DNA from: an uncultured Caulobacterales bacterium
Lineage (GTDB): Bacteria > Pseudomonadota > Alphaproteobacteria > Caulobacterales > Caulobacteraceae
Length of the DNA: 64,000 bases
Reading direction: 5' to 3'
NCBI GenBank assembly: GCA_903840435.1
Contig: CAIMFV010000032.1
Coordinates: 62,001-126,000, forward strand
Shown: positions 36,401 to 45,186 of the stretch, piece after piece
Numbering within the stretch: the stretch's first letter is position 1
How the letters are laid out: each line of letters starts with the position of its first letter
The notes under the pieces: generated by a model
What the model saw: only the letters and a program-made list of their open reading frames with translations
The model's database searches: none
What the model was told of the DNA's origin: nothing
Made by a program: the position numbers and the translations under genes

Positions 36401-36823
36401 GGCCCGGCCAACCAGCGCATCCACATTGACGGGATCGAGGCTAAGGGCGTGGTTGAAGTCCGAAAGACCCTTGTCGCCTTGGTTCCAGCGATAAAGTGCC
36501 AATCCCCTTGCCGTCCAGGCGCTGGCAAGATTGGGGGCCAGTTCCACGGCCTGGGCGGCGGCCGCGATCTGTGCGTCTTTTTGTGCGGCGGCGCCCAAGG
36601 CGTTGCTCTTGGCTGCCAAGAGTTCGCCGCGCTGTTCCGCCTTCAGGCCAGGCGTCTTCAGCGCCGCCTCGCAGGCCTCAAGTCGCGCCGCATCTTCGTC
36701 TTGGCTCGCCGTGGAGGGCAAACACTTCAGGCGGATGGCAGATATGTCGGGCGCGGACGCGCTTGAAGACGGGTCGGCGGCGGGCGCGGTGGCGAGCCAT
36801 GCGAGCAGGAGCCAAGCGATCAT
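33455..36823 (-). CDS. Giant exported tetratricopeptide repeat protein
   Basis: A 1122-residue protein, made almost wholly of 34-residue TPR units, about thirty in total (KAFNTALKLNPKNTNALYNRG type). Residues 1-16 form a hydrophobic signal (MIAWLLLAWLATAPAA), so it should work in the periplasm as a scaffold. Inside it is a clear super-repeat: two blocks of 272 residues, eight TPRs each, at about 368-639 and 640-911, with the same order of variant units (NQVLRG, DPKYY, DPTDSDA, NNRGLW). This means a recent 816-base duplication. ATG at 36823 overlaps the stop of the M16 peptidase gene by 4 bases, so the two proteins are coupled. Partner proteins cannot be read from sequence. Confidence 0.85.
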   Translation of the reverse strand: MIAWLLLAWLATAPAADPSSSASAPDISAIRLKCLPSTASQDEDAARLEACEAALKTPGLKAEQRGELLAAKSNALGAAAQKDAQIAAAAQAVELAPNLASAWTARGLALYRWNQGDKGLSDFNHALSLDPVNVDALVGRAFYEAYIANDTAKADLDLAAAIAASPNTAKLYLDRGYLEALEKKPDQALADFKTYMQMNGAVPGKAAAMAKAFIDQDEYDDALTVSALGIKSDPKTASLWLQHGLANKGLNKLDAALADLDHAILLQPSLGAAWGAKLRILRSEKNSQAAAEVGEAAIKEAPDEIFLYSLTASAYQDVGKPERARALVDLAVTRAPKEAGPYFNRASLLKSQGDLKSALADASEAARLDPDDADNQVLRGNILDQMHDRAAANIAFDQALKIDPKSTWAWESKGYVAYRSGDYAAAKADFDTAIKLDPKYYLSYYYRAETERAQHALEAAKADIETAIKLDPTDSDADVVLGLILRDMKDEPGALAAFNRAVQLNPSDSWAKNSRGLWFADNGQPTKALEDFNAIIAKASTYSPPYFNRARIYIKQGQLAEALKDAEIYTKLEAEDSDGFDQLARIYRDLHRVEDAKKAFNTALKLNPKNTNALYNRGSFLKSLGEFKAALVDADEAARLDPKDSDNQVLRGTLFYAMDDTASALNAFDLALKIDPKSAYAWENRGYTHYVSGDLKAAKSDLDQAIQIDPKYYGAFYYRARTLADMHMPKAAEADIEVAITLDPTDSDAEVIHGQILQDLKDDKGTLAAFDHAVGLNPTDTWARNNRGLWYSDHDQNDKALSDFDTILKSEPNYSAARYNRARLFVSLNKYADALKDAEIDVKLEPNDSDAFELYARILEALKRRDEARTAFGTAIRLNPKNTIALINRGLFLEDDGALDAAKSDYDATISLDPQNVKAIYARGRLALQRGQYRDGLADFDLALKLDPSASNTQVQRGRALLSLNDPQAAEQAFREAIKLDPHSAWASDRYGDFLRRQKRYDEAIAAFNQALIKEPDYSAAIFNRSLVYIGKSQYDHAIRDLNAYLAIDPKDADSLAEKGYCYLQLGDYLRAVEESDKALAVDPKRADALIFRSRAKAKLGDARGAAADQEAALRLDPHIND
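34091..34906 (-). repeat. Intragenic super-repeat, second copy (eight TPRs)
   Basis: 816 bases coding for 272 residues of the giant TPR protein, beginning LDPKDSDNQVLRG. It copies, unit by unit, the block at 34907-35722, with the same length of exactly eight 34-residue repeats and clear divergence at many positions. Confidence 0.75.
34907..35722 (-). repeat. Intragenic super-repeat, first copy (eight TPRs)
   Basis: 816 bases coding for 272 residues of the giant TPR protein, beginning LDPDDADNQVLRG. Directly followed, on the minus strand, by the second copy; the unit order is the same, so a block and not single TPRs was duplicated. Confidence 0.75.
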
Positions 36824-39591
36824 GGGGCGGTCTTTCTCGGAAACGCGTGGGCTTCGATGGGGGGACGGGCCAGCCATTTTGCGCAAGCGGCTTTGACGTC
36901 GTCGAGCGTGATCGCAGCAATGATATCTTTGGTGGACAGAAAGTCTGTGACAGTCCCTATATCCGTCAGGGCAAGCGCCCAGTCAGAATTCGATCTTCGA
37001 TCCGCGCTTGCCGCTTCAAGGGCTGGCGCACGTACACGATCAAACGCATCGGGCGAGATGTTTCCGGCAACAAGCTCGGCGACAAGCTGATGAATGGCGT
37101 CGGCCAGGATGGGGAGGTTAGCCGGGGTGGTTTCAACCGCGACGTTTAAGTCGCCGACCTCAACAAGGTCAGGCGTCTCTAACGCAACTTGAGGCGCATA
37201 AACCTTCCCGGTCGCATCGCGGAGTCGCTCGTCGAGCCTGACTTTTAACAGTCGCGCAACAAGCTGAAGAGTTAGTTCCTCGTGTCGACGCGCGGGCTCG
37301 GCGACAAACAGTGGCCAAACCAAAACGATAGCCGCCTTATCATCCGGGCCCGGATAATCGACTCGCAAGAGGGGTTCTGGCCCGAACGCCAGCTGATCGA
37401 CCCCGAATTTTGGCGGGCTGAGCGGGGGGCGCGAAGGAAGCGCGCCAAGGGTGTTCGCCACCGCGTCCACCACTGCCTTTTCGTCCGTATCACCGACAAT
37501 ATTGACCATGATCGGGGCATCGACCAGAATTGGGCGAATAATCGCCTTGATCGAATTCGTGTTGATCTTTTCAATGTCCTTCGATGGCGGAAATCGTCTT
37601 GCGCCCCCTACATCAATCCGTTCCATCACCGCGCGTTCGGCCGCCGCGACCGGAGTTCGGTTTAAATTTTCGAGGGCGAAATGCAGGGTTTTTTCAATCA
37701 GAGGATCGAGGGTCTCGAACGCCGGATCGGAAAGATAGGCACCGATGATTTTTAAATCATCTTCAAGGTCCGGCCGAAAGCTCGTCTTCTCGATAGCAAA
37801 ACGTCCAGGGCTGGTATGCAAGGGTATTTCGGTTTGATCATTGGTAAAAATCTGCGCCAATTCGTCGCGGCTATGTTTACCGACCCCGCCAAACGGAAAA
37901 AGTGCTGTCCCAACCTCGTAGGCAAGCACCTGTCCAGGGGGGATCTGTTGCGCGCCGTAGCCCAAAACAACATCAAATGAGACCTGCCCCGGACTGAAAT
38001 CGGTGTGCTTCAGATTGAGCACGACGCCATTTTCAAAGGTTAGGGTGACAAAGTCCGGGTCCTTGTGTTCGGTGCGGCTTTTTACGGTTCCGGTCGGTTC
38101 GAACCGGTAGCCGAATTGTGGTGTGGCGGGCGGTGTGTAGGCGCTATTGGCGGGGTGAGACTGTCCTGAACGCCAGGCCGCAACCAAGGCGTCAGGGGTT
38201 GGCGGATGCGGCGCGAGCACCGAAAGATAGGGGCCAGCAAATTGAAGTGAGGTCAGCGTATCCGACACCTGTTTTGGCGTGACGGTCTCTACCACCGCGT
38301 CGTAAGCAGCCATGGCTTGGGTGGGGTCAAGATGAGGTTCGCCAAAGAGGTCGGCGGCCAGGAGAGCGTTGGCGAGGCTCGCATTCAACGCAGACACGGA
38401 CCCGAACGTATCGCTTCTCCGCTTAATGCGGTTTAGCTCGATTGCCGTGTCCATTTCGTCTTCGACCACCCCATCACGACGAAGTCTGGCAAGCTCGGAT
38501 GCCGCCACGCTCACCGCTTGGCTATAGTCATCGCCCACGGCCGTTAGATTGGCGCAGAGTTCGGTTACATCGGGGTCTAAATCCTCGAGATCTGCCCAGC
38601 CCCCAAGCACCTTGAAGGCGGGCGTGCGACGCAGGTTATAGAGGCGGTTCGACAGAGCGCTGGTCGCGATGGCGCGGCGAATTTTATCGCGATAGGCGAC
38701 GGTCGGATTTGCCTTGGCGGCGCGTGGCTCGGATAGCCAACAGGCCCTGACCTGTCCGAAGCCCGTGGGGTCGACCGCAGTATAGGCAAGGGGCCCTGTC
38801 TGCGCCGTGATGCGTTCAAGGCGCGTTGTTGGTGGCTCTGGAGTGGCGGACCAGTCTGAAAAGGCTGCGATAATTCGCGCCTCCAATTCGACCGGGTCAA
38901 TGTCGCCAACCACTACGAGATCGGCGTTTTGGGGTCTGTACCAGCGGTGATAAAATCGCGCTAAGCTTTGCGGCGTCGCCGCTCTGAGGTCCGCCTCCAG
39001 GCCGATGGGATCGCGATCTCCAGAGCGTAAGCCCGGGCGCTCGAAGCGATTGCGTTGACGCACGGCCTCGGCGCGGTCCGGGGCCGTGCTTGATTTCTCC
39101 GACAGGACAACTTCACGCTCCAAACTGAGGTCTTGCGGGTCAAACTGAACCCGGTCTGCCACATTGCGCAGCCAGCTCAAGGCGAGATCGATCTGATCAT
39201 GGGTCGAAGATTTGAGATCGAGTTGGTATTGGGTCGTAGAGAGGAAGGTTTCCGCGTTCTGATCGTCGCCAAACGTCAAGCCCAGCCGCTCGAAAACTTG
39301 TCGAATGCCGCTTTTGGGATAATCACGGGTCGAGCGGAACGCCATATGCTCAATGAAATGCGCAAACCCTCGCTCGCCCGCCTCCTCTTGAAAGGACCCG
39401 ACCTTCATGCCGAAGCGAAATGACACCTGTCCCGTCGGATGGACATTATGGCGAAGCGTGTAATGAACGCCGTTGGCAAGCACACCTTGCCGAAGGTGCG
39501 GGTCGACCGGCAGGTTTTGCGCCTGGGATATGCCCGCTGAGACCAGCAAGGCAACAGGCGCCAAACGCCTCAAGATTTTCAGAAACCTCAC
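36820..39591 (-). CDS. M16 (insulinase) family exported peptidase
   Basis: A zinc peptidase of 923 residues with two M16 halves. The start is taken at GTG 39591, giving a signal peptide (RFLKILRRLAPVALLVSAGISQAQ); the longer frame to 39741 lacks one. The inverted zinc site HFIEH is at residues 78-82, with a further Glu ligand expected in the REVVLSEKS region around 152-158. The second half (about 540-923) has the Arg/Tyr pair RDATGKVYAPQV typical of the non-catalytic lobe of PqqL/pitrilysin-like enzymes. Such enzymes degrade peptides in the periplasm. Its stop overlaps the TPR gene start by 4 bases, and a divergent Gfo/Idh gene starts 209 bases upstream. Confidence 0.9.
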   Translation of the reverse strand: MRFLKILRRLAPVALLVSAGISQAQNLPVDPHLRQGVLANGVHYTLRHNVHPTGQVSFRFGMKVGSFQEEAGERGFAHFIEHMAFRSTRDYPKSGIRQVFERLGLTFGDDQNAETFLSTTQYQLDLKSSTHDQIDLALSWLRNVADRVQFDPQDLSLEREVVLSEKSSTAPDRAEAVRQRNRFERPGLRSGDRDPIGLEADLRAATPQSLARFYHRWYRPQNADLVVVGDIDPVELEARIIAAFSDWSATPEPPTTRLERITAQTGPLAYTAVDPTGFGQVRACWLSEPRAAKANPTVAYRDKIRRAIATSALSNRLYNLRRTPAFKVLGGWADLEDLDPDVTELCANLTAVGDDYSQAVSVAASELARLRRDGVVEDEMDTAIELNRIKRRSDTFGSVSALNASLANALLAADLFGEPHLDPTQAMAAYDAVVETVTPKQVSDTLTSLQFAGPYLSVLAPHPPTPDALVAAWRSGQSHPANSAYTPPATPQFGYRFEPTGTVKSRTEHKDPDFVTLTFENGVVLNLKHTDFSPGQVSFDVVLGYGAQQIPPGQVLAYEVGTALFPFGGVGKHSRDELAQIFTNDQTEIPLHTSPGRFAIEKTSFRPDLEDDLKIIGAYLSDPAFETLDPLIEKTLHFALENLNRTPVAAAERAVMERIDVGGARRFPPSKDIEKINTNSIKAIIRPILVDAPIMVNIVGDTDEKAVVDAVANTLGALPSRPPLSPPKFGVDQLAFGPEPLLRVDYPGPDDKAAIVLVWPLFVAEPARRHEELTLQLVARLLKVRLDERLRDATGKVYAPQVALETPDLVEVGDLNVAVETTPANLPILADAIHQLVAELVAGNISPDAFDRVRAPALEAASADRRSNSDWALALTDIGTVTDFLSTKDIIAAITLDDVKAACAKWLARPPIEAHAFPRKTAP

Positions 39592-39800
39592 GCCTGTGTC
39601 CGTAGCGGTTGCAATGCAAGATGGTGTCGCATCGGCTGGGGGATGTCTATAGTCGCCCTCATGCCAAAGCGGGCGGTGGCGAGGATGACGCGGCTTTCCG
39701 CCTGACTGCAGGTGAGGTCTGTACGTCATCGGCTGGGTCATTTAACACCTGTGGCTGGCGTCTTCATTTTCGAGGCGATTTTGACATCACCCAGCCTTCC

Positions 39801-40832
39801 ATGACCGCAAAGCCCAAGACCGTTCTGCTTGTCGGTTATGGCTATTCCGGCAAGACCTTCCACGCGCCGCTGATCATGGCCGAGCCCGGCCTAATGCTGA
39901 CCGCGGTGGTTTCCAGCCATGCGGACAAGGTGAAGGCGGATCTGCCAGAGGTGGAGGTGTTTGCCGATCTTGGACAGGCGCTGGACAGGCGGGCCTTCGA
40001 CCTGGTGGTGATCGCCACGCCAGACGCCCTGCATTTTGAAGGGGCGCGGGCGGCGTTGGAGTCTGGCGCCGCCGCAGTCGTCGACAAACCCTTCTCGACC
40101 AGCCTCGATGAGGCCTTGGCGTTGGTCGTCCTCAGTGAGGCGAAAGGCTTACCGCTATTCGTCTTTCATAATCGGCGATTTGACTCTGATTTTCTGACCC
40201 TTCGTCGGCTTATGGCTGAAGGTGCTTTGGGCGAGGTGCGACTGTTTGAGAGCCGATTTGACCGCTTTCGCCCGATTGTCCGCGACCGCTGGCGTGAAAA
40301 GCCCGGCGCGGGTCTCTTCAATGATCTTTCGCCGCATCTGATTGACCAAGCCTTGGTGCTTTATGGGCTGCCGGAGGCGGTTTCAGCCGATCTGGCGGTT
40401 TTGCGCCAAGGGGGGCAGGCCGATGACGATTTTCGCCTGCTGCTGATCTATCCCCAGATGCGGGTTGTCCTGAGCGCCTCCATGCTCGCCTCCGCTGCGG
40501 GCATGCGGTTTCGCGTCGAGGGCGAGGCAGGTGCCTATGTCAAGCACGGGCTCGACGTCCAAGAAGCCCAACTGGTTGCTGGACTTAGCCCGCAGGCCGA
40601 AGGCTTTGGCCAAGACCCAGCCCCGGGCGTTTTGCATCGGCCGGGAGACGACCAGCCTCTCGCCTGCCCAGCGGAGAGGGGCGCCTATCGCCAATATTAT
40701 CGCGCTGTTGCCGCCGCCTTGACCCGATCTGGCGAAGGACCGTGCTCGGCAAGCGATGCCCTCCTGGTAATGCAGATCATGGCGCTGGCGAAAAAGAGCG
40801 CCAAGGAGGCCAGGGTCATCGCACGCGTTTAA
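39801..40832 (+). CDS. Gfo/Idh/MocA family oxidoreductase
   Basis: A cytoplasmic NAD(P)-dependent sugar-type dehydrogenase of 343 residues. The Rossmann motif LLVGYGYSGKTFHAPL is at about 8-23, VDKPFSTSLDEA near 94-105 holds the catalytic Lys of the EKP-type motif, and the second domain begins at FVFHNRRFDSDF. GYGYSGKTFHAP is characteristic of the YdgJ/scyllo-inositol-dehydrogenase-like subgroup. The ATG at 39801 is chosen because upstream in-frame codons to 39609 do not resemble the family. It converges on the GH20 gene with a 4-base overlap at the stop codons. Substrate not determined. Confidence 0.88.
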   Translation: MTAKPKTVLLVGYGYSGKTFHAPLIMAEPGLMLTAVVSSHADKVKADLPEVEVFADLGQALDRRAFDLVVIATPDALHFEGARAALESGAAAVVDKPFSTSLDEALALVVLSEAKGLPLFVFHNRRFDSDFLTLRRLMAEGALGEVRLFESRFDRFRPIVRDRWREKPGAGLFNDLSPHLIDQALVLYGLPEAVSADLAVLRQGGQADDDFRLLLIYPQMRVVLSASMLASAAGMRFRVEGEAGAYVKHGLDVQEAQLVAGLSPQAEGFGQDPAPGVLHRPGDDQPLACPAERGAYRQYYRAVAAALTRSGEGPCSASDALLVMQIMALAKKSAKEARVIARV

Positions 40833-43138
40833 GGCGCACCTGTCCCCAGCCGCACCTTGCCAACCCCCCATAACGGGTCGCGCCCCTGACCGACAAAGGT
40901 GAAGCACAGGTCGTGGGCGCCCTGGATCGCGTCGGTGATCGATCCCGTCAGCCTTTGCACCCCAGGCGCCTTGGCCACGCTCAGGCGTGCGAGCAGTGGA
41001 CCGTCGCAGCGATCCAGGCGAACCTCCAAAGCACGGTTATCGTCATGGGCCAATTTTTCGGCCTCTGACGTTGGGGTGGTGTCGTGTTCGGAGGGGGCCC
41101 CAAAGCGGAAATTCAACGGCAAGGGTTCGACCTCAAAGGAGATTTGGTCAACTCCGGTCATCCACGCGCCTTTCCACAGCCAGGCTGGCCCCAATATGTC
41201 GACGAGATAGGTCGGGCGCTGACCATCCGATCGTGGCGCTCCTTCCAAATTCAGCAGCAGCGCATGATGGGCTGAGGTGAGCTGGTGGTTTTCGCGGGTG
41301 TGCAGCGTATCGGCTGACAGGGTGAGGTGGACCGGGCGGGAGACCTGTCGCGTCCCGATAAAGGTCGCCAGGGTCAGTTGGGTGGGTAGGTTGAGCGTGA
41401 GCGGGGCTGTATAGCTCGGATCACGCGGCCCTGGTGCGCGGTCGTCCTGTCGAAAGCGGATGACGCCGAGGGGGGAAGGCTTTGTCACCGTGACGCTGAT
41501 CGTGGCGGCGTCGGTCTGTGTCGTGATGGCGCGCGGTTCAAACACCTTGTCGGAAAAAATCACCTTTTCGGCACGGTAGCGGTCGAATTGGTCAGGAAGC
41601 CTGCGCTCAAAGTTCTCGAAAGATGTGGCGCCAACCGGCGTCCAGGCCTTTTCCGCCAGGGCCGCCGCACGGGGGAAGGCGGCGCGCTCGACCCAGTCTG
41701 GCGTGCGGACATGTTCGGTCCAGATATTGGCTTGCAGGCCAAGAATGTGGCGCGTTTGCTCAGGCGTTAGGGCGTGGGCGGCAATATCCAATCCATAGAC
41801 CTGATCCAATCCAACCACCAAGCCGCGTCCTGGGGGCTCGTCGCTCAAATCATCCTGGCGATTGTCGAAATAGAATTGCGGCGCAGGCGAAAGAACCGCG
41901 TCACGGCCGCTTTGCACCGCCTTGATCGCGCCAGAAAGGCCGCGCCAAGACATGATCGCTGTGGTCGTGGGAGCTTCTGTGTCGAGGATTTCATCCCAAC
42001 CCATAACCCGGCGACCGTGGGCGCTGAGATAGTCCGTGGCCTGACGGGTGAACCAGCCTTGCAATTGGGCCTCGTCTTTTAGCCCGAGCGCCTTCATGCG
42101 GGCCTGTGCCTCGGGGGAGGCCTTCCACTGGTCCTTGATCACCTCGTCGCCGCCAATATGGACGAAGCGGTCTGGAAAGAGCCTCATCACCTCGTCGAGC
42201 ACGGCGTGGAGGAAGGTCAAGGTCGCTTGGCTGGGCGCATAGACGTTCGGAAAGACGCCCCAGTCTGATGCGGGACCCACAGGCGGGGTCGGGCCTGCGC
42301 CGAGGTTCGGATAGGCAGCGATGGCGGCTGTGGCATGGCCGGGAAAGTCGATTTCGGGCACGATCCGCACATGATGCCGCAGGGCGTAGCGAACGATCCG
42401 GCGCACCTCGGCCTGGGTGTAAAAGCCACCGGTCAGCGCCTGAGGTTCAAATCCGGCCTCCCGGCGAAAGGCGCCGACCTCCGTCAGACGCGGATAGGCC
42501 TTGATCTGCAAACGCCAGGCTTGATCATCCGTCAGGTGCCAATGCAGGACGTTCAGTTTCAGCTCAGACATTTCCTCGATCAGCCGCTCGATAAAGGCGG
42601 GCGGCTGATAATGGCGGGCAGAGTCCAATAACAGCCCCCGCCAGGTGAAGTGCGGTGCATCTTGGATATGCAGTCCGGGGATGCGGCCCTTGGCGTTTAG
42701 GGTTTCGGCGCTGGTCGCCACCTGCCAAAAGGTCAGGGCGGCGTAGTAAAGGCCCGCTTGGCCGGAAGCTTTCAACGTCGCACCGGTTGGTGAGGTGGTC
42801 AGCTCATAGCTTTCGCCCTGGCCGTCCCGCCCCTCAGAACGGACGAGGCGGATGGTGTTGCTTTCCCGATCCCTGCTGATCTTAATCCGCAGCCGAAGGC
42901 CCGGCGTCTGCGCCATCAACTTTTGAAGCTTTCGCGCCGTGAAGCGCGCGCTCGCGTCGCCTGGCGCAACCGTGATGACCGTCCTTGAGGTTAGCACAAA
43001 GCCCGGTCCGGCCTGCGCGACCTGGGCAGGATAGGGAATGAGCGACAATTCCTCACACCGGGCCGCGGACGCGACCCCGAACGCAAGGAAGATCGGGAAG
43101 ACCCGTCGGATCAGGCCTGTCAGGGTTGGGATTGCCAT
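40829..43138 (-). CDS. Beta-N-acetylhexosaminidase (GH20)
   Basis: This exported enzyme of 769 residues removes terminal N-acetylglucosamine or N-acetylgalactosamine. A signal peptide (MAIPTLTGLIRRVFPIFLAFGVASA) follows ATG 43138. The GH20b domain spans about 30-145 and the catalytic barrel about 150-500, with LHWHLTDDQAWRLQIKAYP, EIDFPGHATA, and the substrate-assisted catalytic pair Asp331-Glu332 in HIGGDEVIKDQW. AFPRAAALAEKAW marks the barrel end; a C-terminal region of about 250 residues with beta-rich segments follows, typical of the longer members. It may recycle chitin or peptidoglycan sugars. It is divergent from the aspartyl-protease-like gene. Confidence 0.93.
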   Translation of the reverse strand: MAIPTLTGLIRRVFPIFLAFGVASAARCEELSLIPYPAQVAQAGPGFVLTSRTVITVAPGDASARFTARKLQKLMAQTPGLRLRIKISRDRESNTIRLVRSEGRDGQGESYELTTSPTGATLKASGQAGLYYAALTFWQVATSAETLNAKGRIPGLHIQDAPHFTWRGLLLDSARHYQPPAFIERLIEEMSELKLNVLHWHLTDDQAWRLQIKAYPRLTEVGAFRREAGFEPQALTGGFYTQAEVRRIVRYALRHHVRIVPEIDFPGHATAAIAAYPNLGAGPTPPVGPASDWGVFPNVYAPSQATLTFLHAVLDEVMRLFPDRFVHIGGDEVIKDQWKASPEAQARMKALGLKDEAQLQGWFTRQATDYLSAHGRRVMGWDEILDTEAPTTTAIMSWRGLSGAIKAVQSGRDAVLSPAPQFYFDNRQDDLSDEPPGRGLVVGLDQVYGLDIAAHALTPEQTRHILGLQANIWTEHVRTPDWVERAAFPRAAALAEKAWTPVGATSFENFERRLPDQFDRYRAEKVIFSDKVFEPRAITTQTDAATISVTVTKPSPLGVIRFRQDDRAPGPRDPSYTAPLTLNLPTQLTLATFIGTRQVSRPVHLTLSADTLHTRENHQLTSAHHALLLNLEGAPRSDGQRPTYLVDILGPAWLWKGAWMTGVDQISFEVEPLPLNFRFGAPSEHDTTPTSEAEKLAHDDNRALEVRLDRCDGPLLARLSVAKAPGVQRLTGSITDAIQGAHDLCFTFVGQGRDPLWGVGKVRLGTGAP

Positions 43139-43309
43139 GGCGCTCAGTTTCAAACGGTCCGGTTCACCAATGCAATCCCCAATCTGACCGTGGCACATCA
43201 AGCGGCTTGGCGTCCGTCGGGCAAAGGGGTTTCGACCTTGCCCATGTTTACAAGGGCGGGGGAAGCTGATGTTGTGCCCGTCTTGGTCCTTACCCCGAAA
43301 GGCTCAGCC

Positions 43310-44284
43310 ATGGCGGTCAGGCATATTTGGGTGGCGAGTTTGAGCGCCGTGTGTGGGCTTGCCATGGGGCTTAGCGCGGCGCGCGGTCTCGCTCAGCCTG
43401 CCAATGGCAAGACCTCGCCAGGCTTGGCGATCTTGCCCGAAGCCCTTTCCCAGCCGCCGCCCGTGCCCGGCGCCGCTCCGGACACTGTGCGGCTTGCCTC
43501 TGACGCGACGACCCGCATGACCGTCCCTGTCACGGTGAACGGACTTGGGCCCTATGCTTTCATCATCGACACCGCCGCCGAGCGCACCGTCATCGCAAAG
43601 GAGGTCAGCACCGCCTTGAACCTGCCCAGCGGGCCCCGGATCCTGGTGCGTGGCGCGGCGGGCGATGATGAGGTGAGCACCGCCCGAATTGATGCACTGG
43701 GCGTCGGCGACCGGGCGATCCATACGCTCGATGCGCCGCTATTGAGCGAAGCTAATCTCGGCGCGCAAGGCATGCTGGGCCTCGACGCCTTGGCTGACCA
43801 GCGCATTGTGTTAGATTTTGAGCATCATCGGTTGTCGAGCGTGCGCAGCCGACGCGACCTTGTTGACGACACCGCCATTGTCGTTCGCGGTAAGTATCAG
43901 TTTGGGCAGTTGATCCTTGTCGACGCGCATATCCGCAACATCGTCGTCTATGTGATCTTGGACACCGGTGCGCAAACCTCGATCGGCAATGATGTCCTGC
44001 GCCGCCTCTTAACCACGGGTGACCCAAGCCTGGACAAGTTCCTCTCTACCAAGATCATCAGCGTCACAGGCCAAACCGTTCCGGCGGACTTTGAAAATAT
44101 CGCCGCGTTTCAGATGGGTGCGCTGACGGTCCATAACCTGCCAATGGCCTTTGCCCCGCTGCACACCTTCGCCTTCTTCGGCCTCGAACATAAGCCCGCC
44201 CTGCTGCTGGGCATGGACATCCTGTCCAAATGCAAGCGGGTGACGATAGACTTTAAACGCCGCGAGGTGGGCTTTAGCCTTTGA
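43310..44284 (+). CDS. Exported retropepsin-like aspartyl protease, two domains
   Basis: A 324-residue protein with a signal-like segment (VASLSAVCGLAMGLSAARGLAQ) after ATG 43310; a longer GTG frame from 43190 would hide it. Two retropepsin-fold domains are seen: in the first the active-site triplet is DTA (Asp87, FIIDTAAERTVI) instead of DTG, in the second it is intact, DTG at Asp218 (VILDTGAQTSIG). Repeats of GMLGLDAL and LLGMDIL after each confirm the domain order. Bacterial double retropepsin-like proteins have been little studied; the C-terminal domain may be the active one, or both may act as one pseudodimer. It runs away from the GH20 gene with 171 bases between. Confidence 0.83.
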   Translation: MAVRHIWVASLSAVCGLAMGLSAARGLAQPANGKTSPGLAILPEALSQPPPVPGAAPDTVRLASDATTRMTVPVTVNGLGPYAFIIDTAAERTVIAKEVSTALNLPSGPRILVRGAAGDDEVSTARIDALGVGDRAIHTLDAPLLSEANLGAQGMLGLDALADQRIVLDFEHHRLSSVRSRRDLVDDTAIVVRGKYQFGQLILVDAHIRNIVVYVILDTGAQTSIGNDVLRRLLTTGDPSLDKFLSTKIISVTGQTVPADFENIAAFQMGALTVHNLPMAFAPLHTFAFFGLEHKPALLLGMDILSKCKRVTIDFKRREVGFSL

Positions 44285-44307
44285 GGTCCTGCGCGATATC
44301 AAGGGCG
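44285..44307. repeat. Short dispersed repeat, copy 1
   Basis: A 23-base element beginning GGTCCTGCGCGATATC and followed by A then AGGGCG; it starts at the base after the protease stop and ends 14 bases before the methyltransferase stop on the other strand. A copy with one change lies at 46572. Confidence 0.6.
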
Positions 44308-44320
44308 GAGTGCGTTAAGG

Positions 44321-45043
44321 CTAGGGTTTCCGGCCGGACACGCCGGTCGCACAGCCGAAAAAATAGCGGGTGAAGCGAACGTCCAACCCCTCTTGACGCA
44401 GGTATTCAGCAATTCCCGACGCGTCACCAAAATTGGTGCTGTAAGTTCCAATCATTGAGAAGTCTTCCGCGCCACGCATGAGGACGGATTCAATCAGCGG
44501 CAGAACCACCTTCAAGTGAAACAGATAAAGCGGCCGTAGCCACCAGCCTCTGGGGTCTGAGGCCTCGATCATTGAAAAGGCGCCACCTGACTTCAGGCAT
44601 TTGGCGATCAAGCGAGCGAGTTGTGCATGTTGATGCGCATTGAACGTTTTTAAGCCAAAGGTGGAAATTACGAAATCTGCGCCTTCGTTTGGGATGGCGC
44701 TCTTCAGGACATCGTCTTCGACAAAGGAAATCTGGTTCTGATTTTGGCTCTTCAGCCTAGCGCGTGCGCGCTCATGCATGCCGGAAGAGATGTCGACGGC
44801 GATGATCTTTTCAACCGATGGGAAACGTTCCAACAGGTGGGGCCAGGCCTCTCCGGTTCCGGCCATCAGATCATAACCCCTCGCTCCTTGGACCAGCGCA
44901 GGCAGGGCTTGGATACATTGCCTACGCCACCTTTCGGTGAAACCGAACGAACAGACCCAACTGAACGCGATATAGCGATCTGAACAACGATCGAAGACCC
45001 CTTTTACAAAGTGGGGGTCATAGATATCTTTTTTCCGATCCAA
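44321..45043 (-). CDS. Class I SAM-dependent methyltransferase (UbiE-like)
   Basis: A cytoplasmic methyltransferase of 240 residues. Motif I for S-adenosylmethionine is YDLMAGTGEAWPHLL (about 57-70), VDISSGMHERARAR the acidic-loop strand after it, and FVEDDVLKSA motif II. FDRCSDRYIAFSW and GFTERWRRQCI at the N-terminus resemble UbiE/COQ5-type enzymes, but the protein is not close enough for calling ubiE. The start is a TTG at 45043 with GAGGG 6 bases before it; no ATG is available. It converges on the retropepsin-like gene. Substrate unknown. Confidence 0.82.
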   Translation of the reverse strand: MDRKKDIYDPHFVKGVFDRCSDRYIAFSWVCSFGFTERWRRQCIQALPALVQGARGYDLMAGTGEAWPHLLERFPSVEKIIAVDISSGMHERARARLKSQNQNQISFVEDDVLKSAIPNEGADFVISTFGLKTFNAHQHAQLARLIAKCLKSGGAFSMIEASDPRGWWLRPLYLFHLKVVLPLIESVLMRGAEDFSMIGTYSTNFGDASGIAEYLRQEGLDVRFTRYFFGCATGVSGRKP

Positions 45044-45186
45044 TGAGCGCCCTCGTCTTCAACGCTGAAACTAGTCATAGACTTAAATGGTGTCTTGCGC
45101 GACACCTCGAGAAGCGGTCTCTGTGCAGACTTTAACCTGTTCGAGCAGCTATCCTCGCAACCCTATCCTCGTAAAGGAATCCGCCC

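Noticed and set aside
39609-39800. Extended N-terminus for the Gfo/Idh/MocA oxidoreductase
   Set aside because: The extra 64 codons do not resemble the family; the Rossmann strand begins directly after the ATG at 39801, and this stretch serves as the divergent promoter region.
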